From Xanthostigma xanthostigma (Eukaryota > Arthropoda > Insecta > Raphidioptera > Raphidiidae), in assembly GCA_963575645.1 (NCBI GenBank), contig OY754466.1, forward strand, positions 4,008,001-4,072,000: a DNA stretch of 64,000 bases, in the 5' to 3' direction. The notes below the pieces were generated by a model. That model made no database searches. It was given only the letters and a program-made list of their open reading frames with translations, and was not told the DNA's origin. Below are positions 46,362-56,393 of the stretch, piece by piece. Position numbers and translations under genes: made by a program. Numbering within the stretch: the first letter of the stretch is position 1; the number at the start of each line of letters is the position of its first letter.

Positions 46362-49300
46362 CTGAATTTTTTTAAATTGTTGCATTAATACGCGTATTCC
46401 CCGTCTATCGAGTCTAAAAGGGTCAGAAGTTAGCGTCGCAAAGGCACATTTTAGAGCCGTTGAGGCTCCCACCACCTCCCAGATACTTGCACGGAACGTG
46501 CGCTCGTCGGTAATTGGCCGTGATCGCTCGTTGCCTTTGCCACTTGTCGCTTTCCTGCTTTAAAGTACAGTCGAGTACGCTATTGTCAAGTTGTTATTGT
46601 TATTTTAGTTTTGTTGAGTTGCGAGTTTGTAGTTTTTCAACAGACTGTACAAGCGCAAGCCCGCATTCGCATCTAACTTCCGAGCCTTTTAATTTCGTGG
46701 CGCGTGTTATAACAATAGATTTGGAATCCGTTTAGATAATTAAAAACCAATTTGATCTCGCCGTCAAAAAGGAACGTGGACCTCCGCTATTTTCATAAGG
46801 CCGCTGCACGCGAGGCTAGAAACGCTGCTAGATTTGCCTACTAGTTTTCTAGCGCTGGTTTTCTTGATTGCCGTTATGTGCTCGCTTCACACGAGACGTC
46901 TTTTCAAGCCATTTTTGTGAATAAAATGGTGCGCGCGCAGTGACAGTTCAAATATAAACACAGAGCAAAACGTGTCTGTTGTCTGACTCTGAGCAGAATG
47001 ACACCATGCTGGTTTGTGGCAAGATACTGATTCCTGATTTGGTTCTTGCTCATACCTAGCAAGCCCCTGTTCTAATTTTGAAACCTATCTTGTGAGCTAG
47101 CAGGCGAGCCCTCAGTGACGTCGTTTCCAGCTTCGTACCCAGCTTACCGGCCAGCAGAACTCCAAGCAGTGTTTCTAGCCTCGTGTGCAGAGGTATAGTC
47201 CACGACTGCATAGTAAAATCATAATTTTACCTTACAAGTCCATCAGCAGTTTGAGAAATGCGAACATTGTTGATAATCCAATTTTCAGTTCCATCTTCAG
47301 TTATCCAGTATTGAGCTCCTTGTAAAACGTTCAGTGCTTCCTGCACAAAGCCTGGACCGTGTCGGGATTCACTGTGTAGGAATTAGAGGAATGAAAAAAG
47401 AAGGAAAAGCATTCAGGTAAACGGGATGTTTTTGACAAATAGTTATTAACGAAAGAAAAGAGGTATTTGCATGTTTTTGAAATGGTTTGGTTGGTAAGTA
47501 ATTTGACTGAAAACGTGAAAATTAACCGTAAAAAAATAATTACTGAATGTAAATTTCAATATGAAAACTCGGAAAAATTCATTATAAATCAGATTGGTTA
47601 GTTGTCAAAAAATAAGCTTTTTTTTGATATAGAATGATGTCTCAAAAATCCAAGCGACTAGATCGGCACTTGATTATTTTAACCGTTGGCTGTATAACAG
47701 CTGTAATCAAAACAAAAAGCACACTTTCGCAATGACTGTGTGCAAAAATATTGTAAAAACTACAATGCCAATTCTCTTTTGGATTGGATGCATCATAACA
47801 TCATTTCATGTACCATGGATGGAATAATGAGGAACAATGTTACATCCGAGAAGGACAACATACTTGTAGAAAATACTGAGCGAAAAATCTTGGCTCAGAT
47901 CGCTGAATGTATCCGTCGTGGTTCTTGTTCCAGCACTGTCGACCAAATAAACCAGCGCGCATTGATCACTGGTGAACGACACTCCCTTGTACCACATTTT
48001 GGCATATCTAATCGTCAACAAAAAAGTTTAAAATTTGACCTGCGTTTGTAAATAATATTAATTATTGGTTATCGGCACTTGGACAGGTTAAATATATTTT
48101 ATTCAACACGCGTGAGTTATATATAATTTCGGGGCCCTGCTAAATTCGGGAGAAATTTACTTCATGTTGACGGGTAGAGTGCTAATAATGAGCCGAAACT
48201 GTACGGTAATGAATTATTACTGCATAGTTTCTGGACCAATAGGAACGCGGTAGCGAGCCGAAACTGTACGGTAATGAATTATTACTGTATAGTTTCTGGA
48301 ACAATAGGAACGCGGTAGCGATTTGTATATATGAAAACAGCATCGCAATTCAGCGAAAGTCAGGGCCATCTTGTGTGCATCGAGGGCGGTGGGTACGTCA
48401 ATCAATGAAGTGATTTATTATTTTCCCCTCTTTTATCAGGGCCCCGATTACATATTACTCGTGCTAGTTGAATAAAGTATTATGTGCGACCATTGATCGA
48501 AGGAGAATATTCCACTGGCATGTTACCGCACTCGCTACGCTCGTGCGGTAACACGCGAGTGGAATATTCTCTTTCTCTCACTAGTCGCACAATATACTAT
48601 TATTTAAGCTGTCCAAGTACCTGATAATCAATGCTTTAAATAAGCTGTTCAAAATCTTCCATTTTTAGAATAGATATGGTATATTCCGAATCTTTATGGT
48701 TTCCGAACTTGTAGGCCGTGGACAGAACAATTTTATCTAAGAAACTGTTTTATGTTATATTTAAATTTAAAAAACTGTTGAAATTCATAAATTAAATGAT
48801 CATGCATATTACAATAATTTGCACAATTTACCATCTCCACTTGCATTGAAGATGAAAATATATTTTTAGAAACGTTGGCCACAAACGATGGTAAAGCTTA
48901 TTTTTCAATTGTTCCTCAACCAAATAAATCTTCTTCAATATATTTTTTTGGAACAAAACTTCTACTAACAAGTGGGAAATACTAAAACCTATATAGAAAA
49001 ACTATATATGAAATTTGTTTCGTAATCATAAGTAGTGATGCCACGAATAGTGATTTTGCCGAATACCGAATACCGAATATTCGGCCATGTTCTCGGCCGA
49101 AGCGCCGAATGTTCGGCAAATTATGTGTACATTTTGCGGGTGACAGGTTACGACTTATCCGATCACGGAGCGTGCGGTATCAACGCCGCGGGCGTATTTG
49201 TTTCATTTGCGCAACTAGACCGTGTCACGACAAACATTATTTGTTCATTGTTACATCAAATTGTGTTATTAATATTAAATAGTCCTTATTACTAAAAAAT

Positions 49301-52300
49301 ATCACTGTTTGTTCACCAAAAGCTTTACAAAATAATACTATTTAAGAAAAAAATCGCATATTTTTGAGTAATATGTGCGTTTTTCCCCATGATTTGATAT
49401 TCGGTATTCGGCCAAATAGTACGCAACATTCGGCCGAATACCGAATATTAAAAAAAGTAGCCGAATAGGCCGAATACCGAATAGTAGCCGAATATTCGTG
49501 GCATCTCTAATCATAAGTGTTTATACTTCTTACACACGTCCTAAAACCATACTCTTGCCCTAGCACTGGCTTCAGCCAAGTTGGGCAGGATTATTCCAAC
49601 TCCAAAATTTGTAAAAAAAATATGTATCATAACTATTTGGGAATTAAATAATAAAAAAATAAAATCAAATATGTTCTCTCTGATTTCTGAAGATTTAAAA
49701 AGTAAGGTAAATACCTTGTTAATAAAATTCAAAGATTAAACTAACTTATTATTGTGTCGGTGAGAATCGTGCGCAAGAATTTCAACACGACTTCCGTATT
49801 GGTAGACGCGTCCATTTGGATGCAGCAAGGCACTGGCACTCCCGGTTGAGCTGACACTCAGGACAATGTTGTTTTTGAAATTGACAACACGAACTGCACG
49901 ATCTAATGTCATGTCGACTCTGTTAAAACAATCATTTTGCATTAAGGAGGTTGATGCGTTACAGTCCCAATCAAAAGTAAGTCGAATTCTAAATGGGAAC
50001 TTTTCCATAATAAAATTTTACAAAAGGTTATAAGTCGATGATACCAATAAATTATTGTCATAAAGGCATAAATAAATAATTTTTTTAATATTAATTATTT
50101 TAGTATTTTACTTAATGAACTAACTTTTTTGTACAAAGTTAGGTTAGAAAAAATAAATTTATGTAAATATCTGTATTTTACATATTTTTTGCAGTAAATA
50201 ATTAAAAAAAGAAATTAGAAGTAATAAAAATTAAAATTAAATCATTAAAAAGTCCAAAATTCAGTTAAAATTGTTATAAATTGTCAAGAATAAAAGTCCA
50301 TAATCGAAAAGTGCTAAGGTTTAATATTTTTTTTATTGATTAAGAGTCTCCTAATTAAATTGGAAAAAATATTAAAATATGCGTAAGACATCGATGCTTT
50401 ACATAGTTAGTTTTTGGAACTGTTGACATTATTTGGTTATTTGCAAAAAATTAAAATGTACCGTTTGCATGCTAGGTTGACATATTTTCCATAAGACTTA
50501 TATGTAAAAGTTTTTTTTAATTTTTAACTTTATAAATCTCCTAATGATTTTAGATTTTTTACAGAAAATTTTGTCGTAAAAAAAGCTTTAAAAAAAAACT
50601 TTATTTCAGATTTTTTCATTATCTTCATAAAACGGCTCAACCTCCTTAACGAGTTTTAGTACTAACAAATGGGCGAAAAAAAGGTCAACCGTGCATTTTG
50701 GACAGGCAGACTATTTTTTTCTTTTTTGGAGTCGTAGAAGGGTTGCTAATGAGTTTAAAACTGAGGCGCTGACTTTGTTGGTACTCGGGATCTCTAGCAT
50801 CTACAGAAAATATGTATTGAGCGCAGAGATTCCTCGACCACAGACATTTTATTGCTGGGTAATTGATATTTACACGTGACGCGTATCGATTTTACTTAGG
50901 CGAGTGCTAAATCGTTCAATGAAGATTTTAAGTAGCTTCGTTCGTATGCAACACGGGAAGAAGGCGATTTGTCAGTAAAAATTCGAAATTAATTTTTTTA
51001 TGCCATCTTGTAGCCAAAAGTCGTACCTTTCTGTCGGTGTATTCATTTTAGACAAGAATACGCTAGGTCAAAAGTTATAAGCGTTGAAAGAAATCATCAG
51101 CAAGTAAATGGTACGATCTTAAACACTCCAAAATGCTCTCCTGCACAATTTACATTTTTTGACAAACCGCCTTCTTCCCGTGTACCCTTCAAATGCACAC
51201 CGAAATCTCGCCCTTCGCCACTTTTTGTAAACGAGTCATCAAACGAGCACCCACAGGATTTACCAAAAATCGACGCCCCTGACTCCTATGTCCACGCGGA
51301 CGGAACCGCGGGCGAAATCAACAGCGCTGTAGAGGGTTATGATTTCCGAAAACGAAATGCCTAATTACTGGACACTAGCGTGACCTGTGCGAATTATTCG
51401 CACTAAATAAGTATAATAATTATCACTTTACAAAATTATTTTTTAAATATGACTGCAGGTATTCAATTCGTTTCTAATTTTGCACACAGCTTATAACGTT
51501 CTTCTTTTTGTTGTATTACAATATGAAGCTCAGATGACAGATCGAAGAAATATTTTACTAAAATTGTCATATAGAAGCGCAAGTAGCAAAAGCGTTGAGC
51601 TAAGCCGATGGCATCATGCAGCGTTGCTGTGACGTTGTTCAGCGCTGCTCGCTGTTTCAAAATTAAAGCCGTCAGATGGCAGTATGCAGTATTGTGTCTG
51701 TTGTATTGCAATATGAAGGCCAGATGACAGATCGAAGTGTTGACGTTGTTTCAAAATTAAAGCCGTCAGATGGCAGGCGTTGTTCAGCGTTGCTGTATTT
51801 TAATTAATTTACAAAAACAAAAGCAATAATAAATTTTTTAGTTGTCGATGTCAGTAGAGCAAGCAATTATCAGCTGTAAAATGATATATAATTAATGTGG
51901 AGAAATTGTGAGGTTTTTTCTAAAATGGGAGGCAAACATCTTTAACCTTAGCGTATTAATATATATGACTAGCCGCTACCCGCGGCTACGCCCGCGATTG
52001 AGATGGAAATCGACTTTTGACATGCATATCAGGGGTTGAGGTATTGCACATATTTTGACAAACAATTTTCTTATTTTTCGTAAAAATTTTTTATTTTTTT
52101 TAATAAAAAGTATCCTATGTTACTTCTAATACCTTCAAGAGTGTATGTGCAAAGTTTCATGATGATCGGTTAAGTAGTTTTTGCGTGAAAGCGTAACAAA
52201 CAAACTTCATTCGCATTTATAATATTTCGTTTTCATAAAATTTGTAAGTCCGGTCCTGTCGGGCCGATTTTAATGAAATTTTAATAGCACATTTTAATCA

Positions 52301-55300
52301 TTACTAAAGGGTTAAATTTCAATTTTGAAACGATTCGGAGAAATTTTTCGGTATTTTTGGGCCCAAAAAATGTTTTCAACCCTTTCTTATTTTTCGTAAA
52401 AAATTTTTATTTTTTTTTAATAAAAAGTATCCTATGTTACTTCTAATACCTTCAAGAGTGTATGTGCAAAGTTTCATGATGATCGGTTAAGTAGTTTTTG
52501 CGTGAAAGCGTAACAAACAAACTTACATTCGCATTTATAATATTAATATGATTACCTGATTCTGTCATGAAGGCGAAGTGAAATTGTGCCGTGAGGCGTT
52601 GCAACTGCGCCCCCTGCACCCGGTTCGACAATATCATGATCACGCCAATTTTCCTGTAATGCAGCAAAGAAAACTATGATAGTTTGCTAAACAATTTCAA
52701 ACCGTTTTTAATAAAATAATGCACAGGTGTATATTAATTTTGACTAGCGGCCCGGTCCGGCTTCGCTCGAATTTGTAGATTGTCGTCGCTTTTTTTTATG
52801 TTGCAAAATTGATATATTCACGAAAAGCACTTAAGGTAGTACGAGCGCCAAGGCAACTTTAAACAAAAGGCTTGATTTTTTTGAAGTGAAAACTTCTTTA
52901 GCGGCGTTGTACACTTTTTTTGTAATGGGTAAAAAATGTTAAACTCGCGTCAGGACAATTAGCGTCAGGACACGTGACCCTGATCGAAAATTCGTAAGAC
53001 GAAAACTTTTATTTATACAACGTTAGACATCTAGCGTTGAAATATCGTACATAAAAATGCAATCTATGATACAAACCATTTTATTTTTCACTTCTGCCGG
53101 CACTCCCGGAGTGCAACCCGTCTTTTTTTATATTTCGGTAGATGGATGATATGTTTTCATTGATTTCTTCAAAACTAATCGGTGGAAATTAAAAAAAAAC
53201 TATTTAAATTAAAGTTCAAACCTTAATAAATTATTGAAAACAAGAAAAACCCTTTGTGCTCGACTAATTAAAAAGATATTTAATCTTTTTAACGGGCACA
53301 GCGGGTTTTTTTTTGTTTTCAATAATTTATTAAGGTTTTAACTTTAATTTAAATAGTTTTTTTTTAATTTCCACCGACTAGTTTTGTAGAAATCAATGAA
53401 AACATATCATCCATCTACCGTTGTACCATAAACCCAATGTTAAATATGCCTACTTTTGAAGTCATTTATTTATTTAAATAGTCGGGCAAACGCCCTAAAA
53501 TTTTCAGAATTGGTTTAGACTTAGTCCAACTTTATATTAAAAAAAATCAAGCCTTTTATTTAAAATTGCCTTGGTGCTCGTACTACCTTAATAAAATGGG
53601 TATAGTAAACCATCCTTAAACGCCATCGCGGACTTTTCTGTAGACCTATAAAAGAGGAACAATTCCACCATACATTGTTTTGTTATTATCTCAAAGGGAT
53701 TAGGCAGCATGTTCGATGAAAGCTTCCAGTCGGCTTGATTTTTCCCGACATCTTCCAACAATCATCGTCATATTTCAACCAATTTACACAAAACACTAAT
53801 TAATTACTATACACATAAACCTTTGTCTTGAATTACTTCGTCCATTGGTGAAAATCGTATGAAAACCCGTTCGGTAGTTTTTGAGTTAATCGCGTTCAGA
53901 TAGACAGACGCACCGGAAAAACTTTGTTTTATAATATGTAGTGACTAGTGTGACCTGTGCGAATTATTCGCACTAAATAAGTATAATAATTATCACTTTA
54001 CAAAATTATTTTTTAAATATGATTGCAGGTATTCAATTCGTTTCTAATTTTGTACACTGCTTATAACGTTCTTCTTTTTGTTGTATTACAATATGAAGCT
54101 CAGATAACAGATCGAAGAAATATTTTACTAAAATTGTCATATAGAGGCGCAAGTAGCAAAAGCGTTGAGCTAAGCCACATGGCATCATGCAGCATTGCTG
54201 TGACGTTGTTCAGCGTTGCTCGCTATTTCAAAATTAAAGCCGTCAGATGGCAGTATGCAGTATTGTGTCTGTTGTATTACAATATGAAGGTCAGATGACA
54301 GATCGAAGTGCTGACGTTGTTTCAAAATTAAAGCCGTCAGATGGCAGACGTATTTTCATTAATTTACAAAAACAAAAGCAATAATAAATTTTTTAGTTGT
54401 CGATGTCAGTAGAGCAAGCAATTATCTGTAAAATGATATATAATTTATGTGGAGAAATTGTGAGGTTTTTTCTAAAAAGGGAGGCAAACATCTTTAACCT
54501 TAGCGTATTAATATATATGATGATATAAGACGTCAACGAAACAAAACCATGTTTTTCTTTCTTTCAAATACGGGCTTAGATCAGGATCAGCCATAGACCC
54601 CAAGTTCTTTACTTTTCCTACTTACGCGCGTTCTGTTGGGTGACCCAGAGTCGTACGATCATAACTGCCTTTCTGTGTTGATAGTCGTAGTGGTATGAAA
54701 ATTTATCAATGGCATACACAAATTCTAAAATAAGTTGGTCATGGAATGCAAAATAAAACGCATTAGATTTTGAACCGCAAGAAGAAAGAATTTCTCCTAA
54801 TTATCTTAGCTCCTACTTTCTAGATCGAAAATGATTTATTCGTAATTTTTTACACGTCAACGAAATCTTCATATTTTTAGCCTTGACGATACAACTATGG
54901 GACTGGCAACGTTAACTTGCGACTACTTACATATGGCAAGGAGTCTTCAGGATAATAGTTCATTACTGGTGCAGACGCTTTAACTCTGCTCCTCCATGGC
55001 ATGTTGTCAACGCCTGAATCATAAGGCTTGCTTGAACCATAATCAGTCACTGTAGCTGAACGATAATTGTTAGATATTGAGCTACTTATTATAGCCGGAT
55101 CATTTAAACCGTTTGACAAATGCGCCTGAAATAAATAAATGTTACTAATAACAACTGTTTTGTTGTTGTCTTTCGATGTTTAACATATTCTAACAACAGT
55201 CAGTTGTTCACCTAGGTGAATAATTTATCATAAAAAAGTATCGCTAGGGTCTGGTAACAGGGACCCACGCTAGACGTCCGGAGGGCGCGATCAACGATGC

Positions 55301-56386
55301 AAAACGCAGTATTGAATGAACACTTTATTTACAAACTAACGGTCTGGTCCGGCTTCGCCCGAATTTGTAGATTGCCACGGTTTTTTCGTCGACTTACGTT
55401 GCAAAATGGGTCTCCACGAAAAGCGCTTTTATTTTAACGCGATAACATATAGCCTATGTCCATCCTGAAGGTCCGTTCTAAATATTAGTGAAAACATTTT
55501 TGAAATGGTATGAGTAGTTTCGGAGATCACCTCCTACATCCAAACTTACAAACTTTACCTACTTCTTTATAATATTATTATAGATTTAAAGCCGCCCTGT
55601 CATAAAATACAATAACGTAAATAAATGGCATACATAATAAGTAATTTTTTAATATATCAAGCAAAAATTTCTGTGAGCGAGAAACCAGAATCTTGACCTG
55701 GGCGCCGATGACCCTAGCTACGACAGTGTTTCTAATATATTACCAGCAGGTAACAATCAAGCACACTGCTAATAAATATGTAAATTAAAAAGAAAACGTT
55801 TTTTCTGTGTATTTGTACAACAGAAATAAAATACTGTGACAAAAAAAAGGTGTAGCCAAATAATAGGAAAGTCAAACTCACTTGATCGCCATTAAAACTA
55901 TGAGATGTAAAAACACTTCGCGGTCTTGTTGGATTTGGTGTGTAAACGGGAGCGTTGTGCTGCAATTCTTTAGTTATACCCAAGGAACATTTTTCCTGCT
56001 TTTCGTTGTCATTATTATACTGCTTATTATTAGTAGAACGAGGTGTAAGATCAGTACTGGTTGCTGTAGCCATTTTTTTATGCAGCTGCTGGAAAATGGT
56101 AAGATAATATTATGTAAGTCGTAAGGTGATTTTAAAATAACAAAAAACTCATTGATTAAATTCTCACATATAATTCTAGAAATTGTTGTACAATAAACAT
56201 TGTACATAGAAAAATTTTAAACATAAATGAAAATTGAAGGACTGTCAGTGAAGAATGAAGATCGAAATTTAATGCCAACATGAAAGATAAAAAAATATTT
56301 ACGGGTCCGAGGTCAAATCTGACTTGCAGAAGTACTGCGTTGTAGGAATTCAAGTTCATCACATTGAGATGTACTGAGTCGAACAT
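46136..56386 (-). CDS. Unrecognised conserved-looking gene, eight coding exons, ~422 aa
   Basis: Seen: eight exons on the minus strand join in a single open frame. They are 56303-56393 (ATG at 56386), 55882-56088, 54931-55125, 52556-52653, 49746-49919, 47864-48007, 47231-47371 and 46136-46361. Phases are 0,0,0,2,2,2,2 and every donor is GT and every acceptor AG. The N-terminal third is polar, low complexity and Asn/Ser/Thr-rich. From residue ~163 the sequence is strand-rich, with motifs EPGAGGAVATPHGTISLRL, HPNGRVYQYGSRVEI, KMWYKGVSF, ESRHGPGFVQEAL, WITEDGTENWIINNVRISQ and a basic C-terminus with FVRRGERRMHYDG. Inference: a beta-rich, probably cytosolic or axonemal protein. The KMWYKGV segment recalls vertebrate C5orf34 (DUF4520) from memory only. 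No signal peptide or membrane segment. Function unknown. Its introns hold Helitrons, hAT elements and LINE tails. Confidence 0.82.
46798..47199. mobile_element. Terminal-inverted-repeat MITE in terminal intron of the minus-strand gene
   Basis: The left end GCTGCACGCGAGGCTAGAAA mirrors the right end (reverse CTGCACACGAGGCTAGAAA), with CGCTGCT/CACTGCT following. CTAGC-rich interior. No frame of interest. Confidence 0.7.
47231..47371 (-). CDS. Minus-strand gene, exon 7
   Basis: 141 nt, phase 2 to 2. The acceptor is CTACACAG and the donor AG|GTAAAA. It encodes NESRHGPGFVQEALNVLQGA, then QYWITEDGTENWIINNVRIS, then QTADGLV. Alternating hydrophobics suggest two beta strands flanking a helix. A ~400-bp terminal-inverted-repeat element sits immediately downstream in the next intron. 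Confidence 0.86.
47864..48007 (-). CDS. Minus-strand gene, exon 6 (KMWYKGV segment)
   Basis: 144 nt, phase 2 to 2. The acceptor is ACGATTAG and the donor GTATGT. It encodes YAKMWYKGVSFTSDQCALVY, then a strand and turn (LVDSAGTRTTTDTFSD) and FSLSIFY. The W-Y-K-G motif followed by aliphatic strands is the part that recalls C5orf34-type proteins. Conservation cannot be tested here. Confidence 0.85.
48060..48635. mobile_element. Nested inverted-repeat element
   Basis: The outer arms TTGGTTATCGGCACTTGGAC (48065) and GTCCAAGTACCTGATAATCA (reverse) enclose a second pair TTCGGGGCCCTG/CAGGGCCCCGA (48127 and 48437), then a hairpin at 48495-48585 (GAGAATATTCCACTGGCATG ... GAGTGGAATATTCTC). A 65-bp unit beginning GAGCCGAAACTGTACGGTAA is tandemly doubled at 48190-48320. 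Confidence 0.7.
49033..49509. mobile_element. hAT-like element, TSD ATCATAAG
   Basis: TAGTGATGCCACGAATA and (reverse) TAGAGATGCCACGAATA are the ends. ATCATAAG is exactly duplicated at 49025-49032 and 49510-49517. Repeated TACCGAATATTCGGC palindromes lie near both ends. It lies in intron 5 of the minus-strand gene. Confidence 0.9.
49746..49919 (-). CDS. Minus-strand gene, exon 5 (HPNGRVYQYG segment)
   Basis: 174 nt, phase 2 in (AG|A = Arg) and 2 out. The acceptor is TTTTAACAG and the donor GTTAGT. It encodes VDMTLDRAVRVVNFKNNIVL, then SVSSTGSASALLHPNGRVYQ, then YGSRVEILAHDSHRHNN. The N-G-x-V-Y-x-Y-G turn is reminiscent of MORN-like or other beta-hairpin repeats; that is a resemblance, not an assignment. 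Confidence 0.85.
49920..51150. other. Intron of the minus-strand gene, AT-rich
   Basis: No element boundary or extra exon was recognised. At 51160-51320 a LINE-like fragment with CCACGCGGACGGAACCGCGG is present before the Helitron at 51375. Confidence 0.5.
51375..51968 (-). mobile_element. Non-autonomous Helitron, copy 3
   Basis: Termini match copies 1 and 2. It lies in intron 4 of the minus-strand gene, directly abutting a LINE 3' tail that starts at about 51969, so the base beyond the 5' TC end is G rather than A. Confidence 0.86.
51969..52540 (+). repeat. Two LINE 3' tails separated by another repeat fragment
   Basis: It opens CTAGCCGCTACCCGCGGCTA. The segment AAGTATCCTATGTTACTTCT ... 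GATCGGTTAAGTAGTTTTTG ... GCGTAACAAACAAACTT appears at 52106-52210 and again at 52425-52525. Between them is a copy of the GTAAGTCCGGTCCTG repeat. Confidence 0.75.
52556..52653 (-). CDS. Minus-strand gene, exon 4
   Basis: 98 nt: GAA opens the exon after acceptor CATTACAG and the exon ends ATC AG|GTAAT, phase 2. It encodes ENWRDHDIVEPGAGG then AVATPHGTISLRLHDRI. A second frame is also open but breaks phase with all later exons, so it is rejected. The Gly-rich turn followed by an alternating strand suits a beta structure. The exon sits directly next to a LINE 3' tail (ending about 52540). Confidence 0.82.
52832..53590. mobile_element. Foldback element with one arm interrupted by a Helentron-like insertion
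   Basis: TAAGGTAGTACGAGCGCCAA at the left mirrors TTGGTGCTCGTACTACCTTA at the right. The inner arms 53141-53275 and 53290-53422 mirror each other (GTAGATGGATGATATGTTTT). The left arm carries the Helentron-like copy 52876-53129 in place of ~120 bp kept in the right arm. Confidence 0.8.
52876..53129 (+). mobile_element. Helentron-like element, copy 5, nested in a foldback
   Basis: It has family 5' and 3' ends with a short interior. It interrupts the left arm of the foldback element 52832-53590, so it inserted later than that element. Confidence 0.78.
53945..54520 (-). mobile_element. Non-autonomous Helitron, copy 4
   Basis: CTAG at 53945-53948 is preceded by A, and GA at 54519-54520 is followed by T. 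The hairpin and repeat body are as in the other copies. It is inserted at the 3' end of a LINE tail in intron 3 of the minus-strand gene. Confidence 0.88.
54931..55125 (-). CDS. Minus-strand gene, exon 3
   Basis: 65 codons, phase 0 to 0. The acceptor is TTATTTCAG and the donor GTAAGT. The protein is Ser/Asn/Tyr-rich (AHLSNGLNDPAIISSS ... PEDSLPY) and looks disordered. The exon is more GC-balanced than the flanking intron, which supports real coding. The previous exon ends Gln in phase 0 and the next begins Glu in phase 0. Confidence 0.82.
55335..55590 (+). repeat. LINE 3' tail, uninterrupted copy
   Basis: GGTCTGGTCCGGCTTCGCCC to CTTTATAATATTATTATAG. It serves as the intact reference for the split copy at 15285 and the one at 52744. 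It lies in intron 2 of the minus-strand gene. Confidence 0.7.
55882..56088 (-). CDS. Minus-strand gene, exon 2 (tandem CAGCAG acceptor)
   Basis: 69 codons, phase 0 in and out: QLHKKMATATSTDL through FTSHSFNGDQ, then donor GTGAGT. The acceptor reads TTTTCCAGCAG, so splicing at the first or second CAG gives 56088 or 56085 as the first base and one Gln more or less. The content is Asn, Thr, Pro and Ser rich with no recognisable domain. An internal ATG (56071-56073) is an alternative start if exon 1 is not used. Confidence 0.75.
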
Positions 56387-56393
56387 AATTTGA
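56303..56393 (-). CDS. Minus-strand gene, exon 1 of coding region (start codon)
   Basis: The acceptor CACTTAG precedes 56393 and the donor GTAAAT follows 56303. The ATG at 56384-56386 starts MFDSVHLNVMNLNSYNAV and the exon ends LQVRFDLGP in phase 0. Seven bases before the ATG could also code (Q-I) if an upstream coding exon in phase 2 exists. The only upstream donor noticed (CAGGTAATA near 56532) has no compatible open frame, so it would be a 5'UTR exon. I therefore take this ATG as the start. Confidence 0.6.

Larger units (their letters stand above)
52744..53942 (+). repeat. LINE 3' tail split by a foldback element
   Basis: The left part GCGGCCCGGTCCGGCTTCGC ... CACGAAAAGCACTT and the right part beginning AATAAAATGGGTATAGTAAA and ending GTTCGGTAGTTTTTGAGTTA ... 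CAGATAGACAGACGC are separated by the element 52832-53590. The Helitron at 53945 abuts its 3' end. Confidence 0.65.

Noticed and set aside
46113..46475. Arg-rich minus-strand and plus-strand frames of 70-120 codons
   Set aside because: They overlap the CpG-rich terminal exon of the minus-strand gene out of frame; the in-phase frame is strongly supported by seven upstream exons.
52452..52667. Minus-strand frame with VIMILSNRVQGAQLQRLTAQ
   Set aside because: Alternative frame of exon 4; it would produce a stop in exon 5, whereas the chosen frame links all exons.
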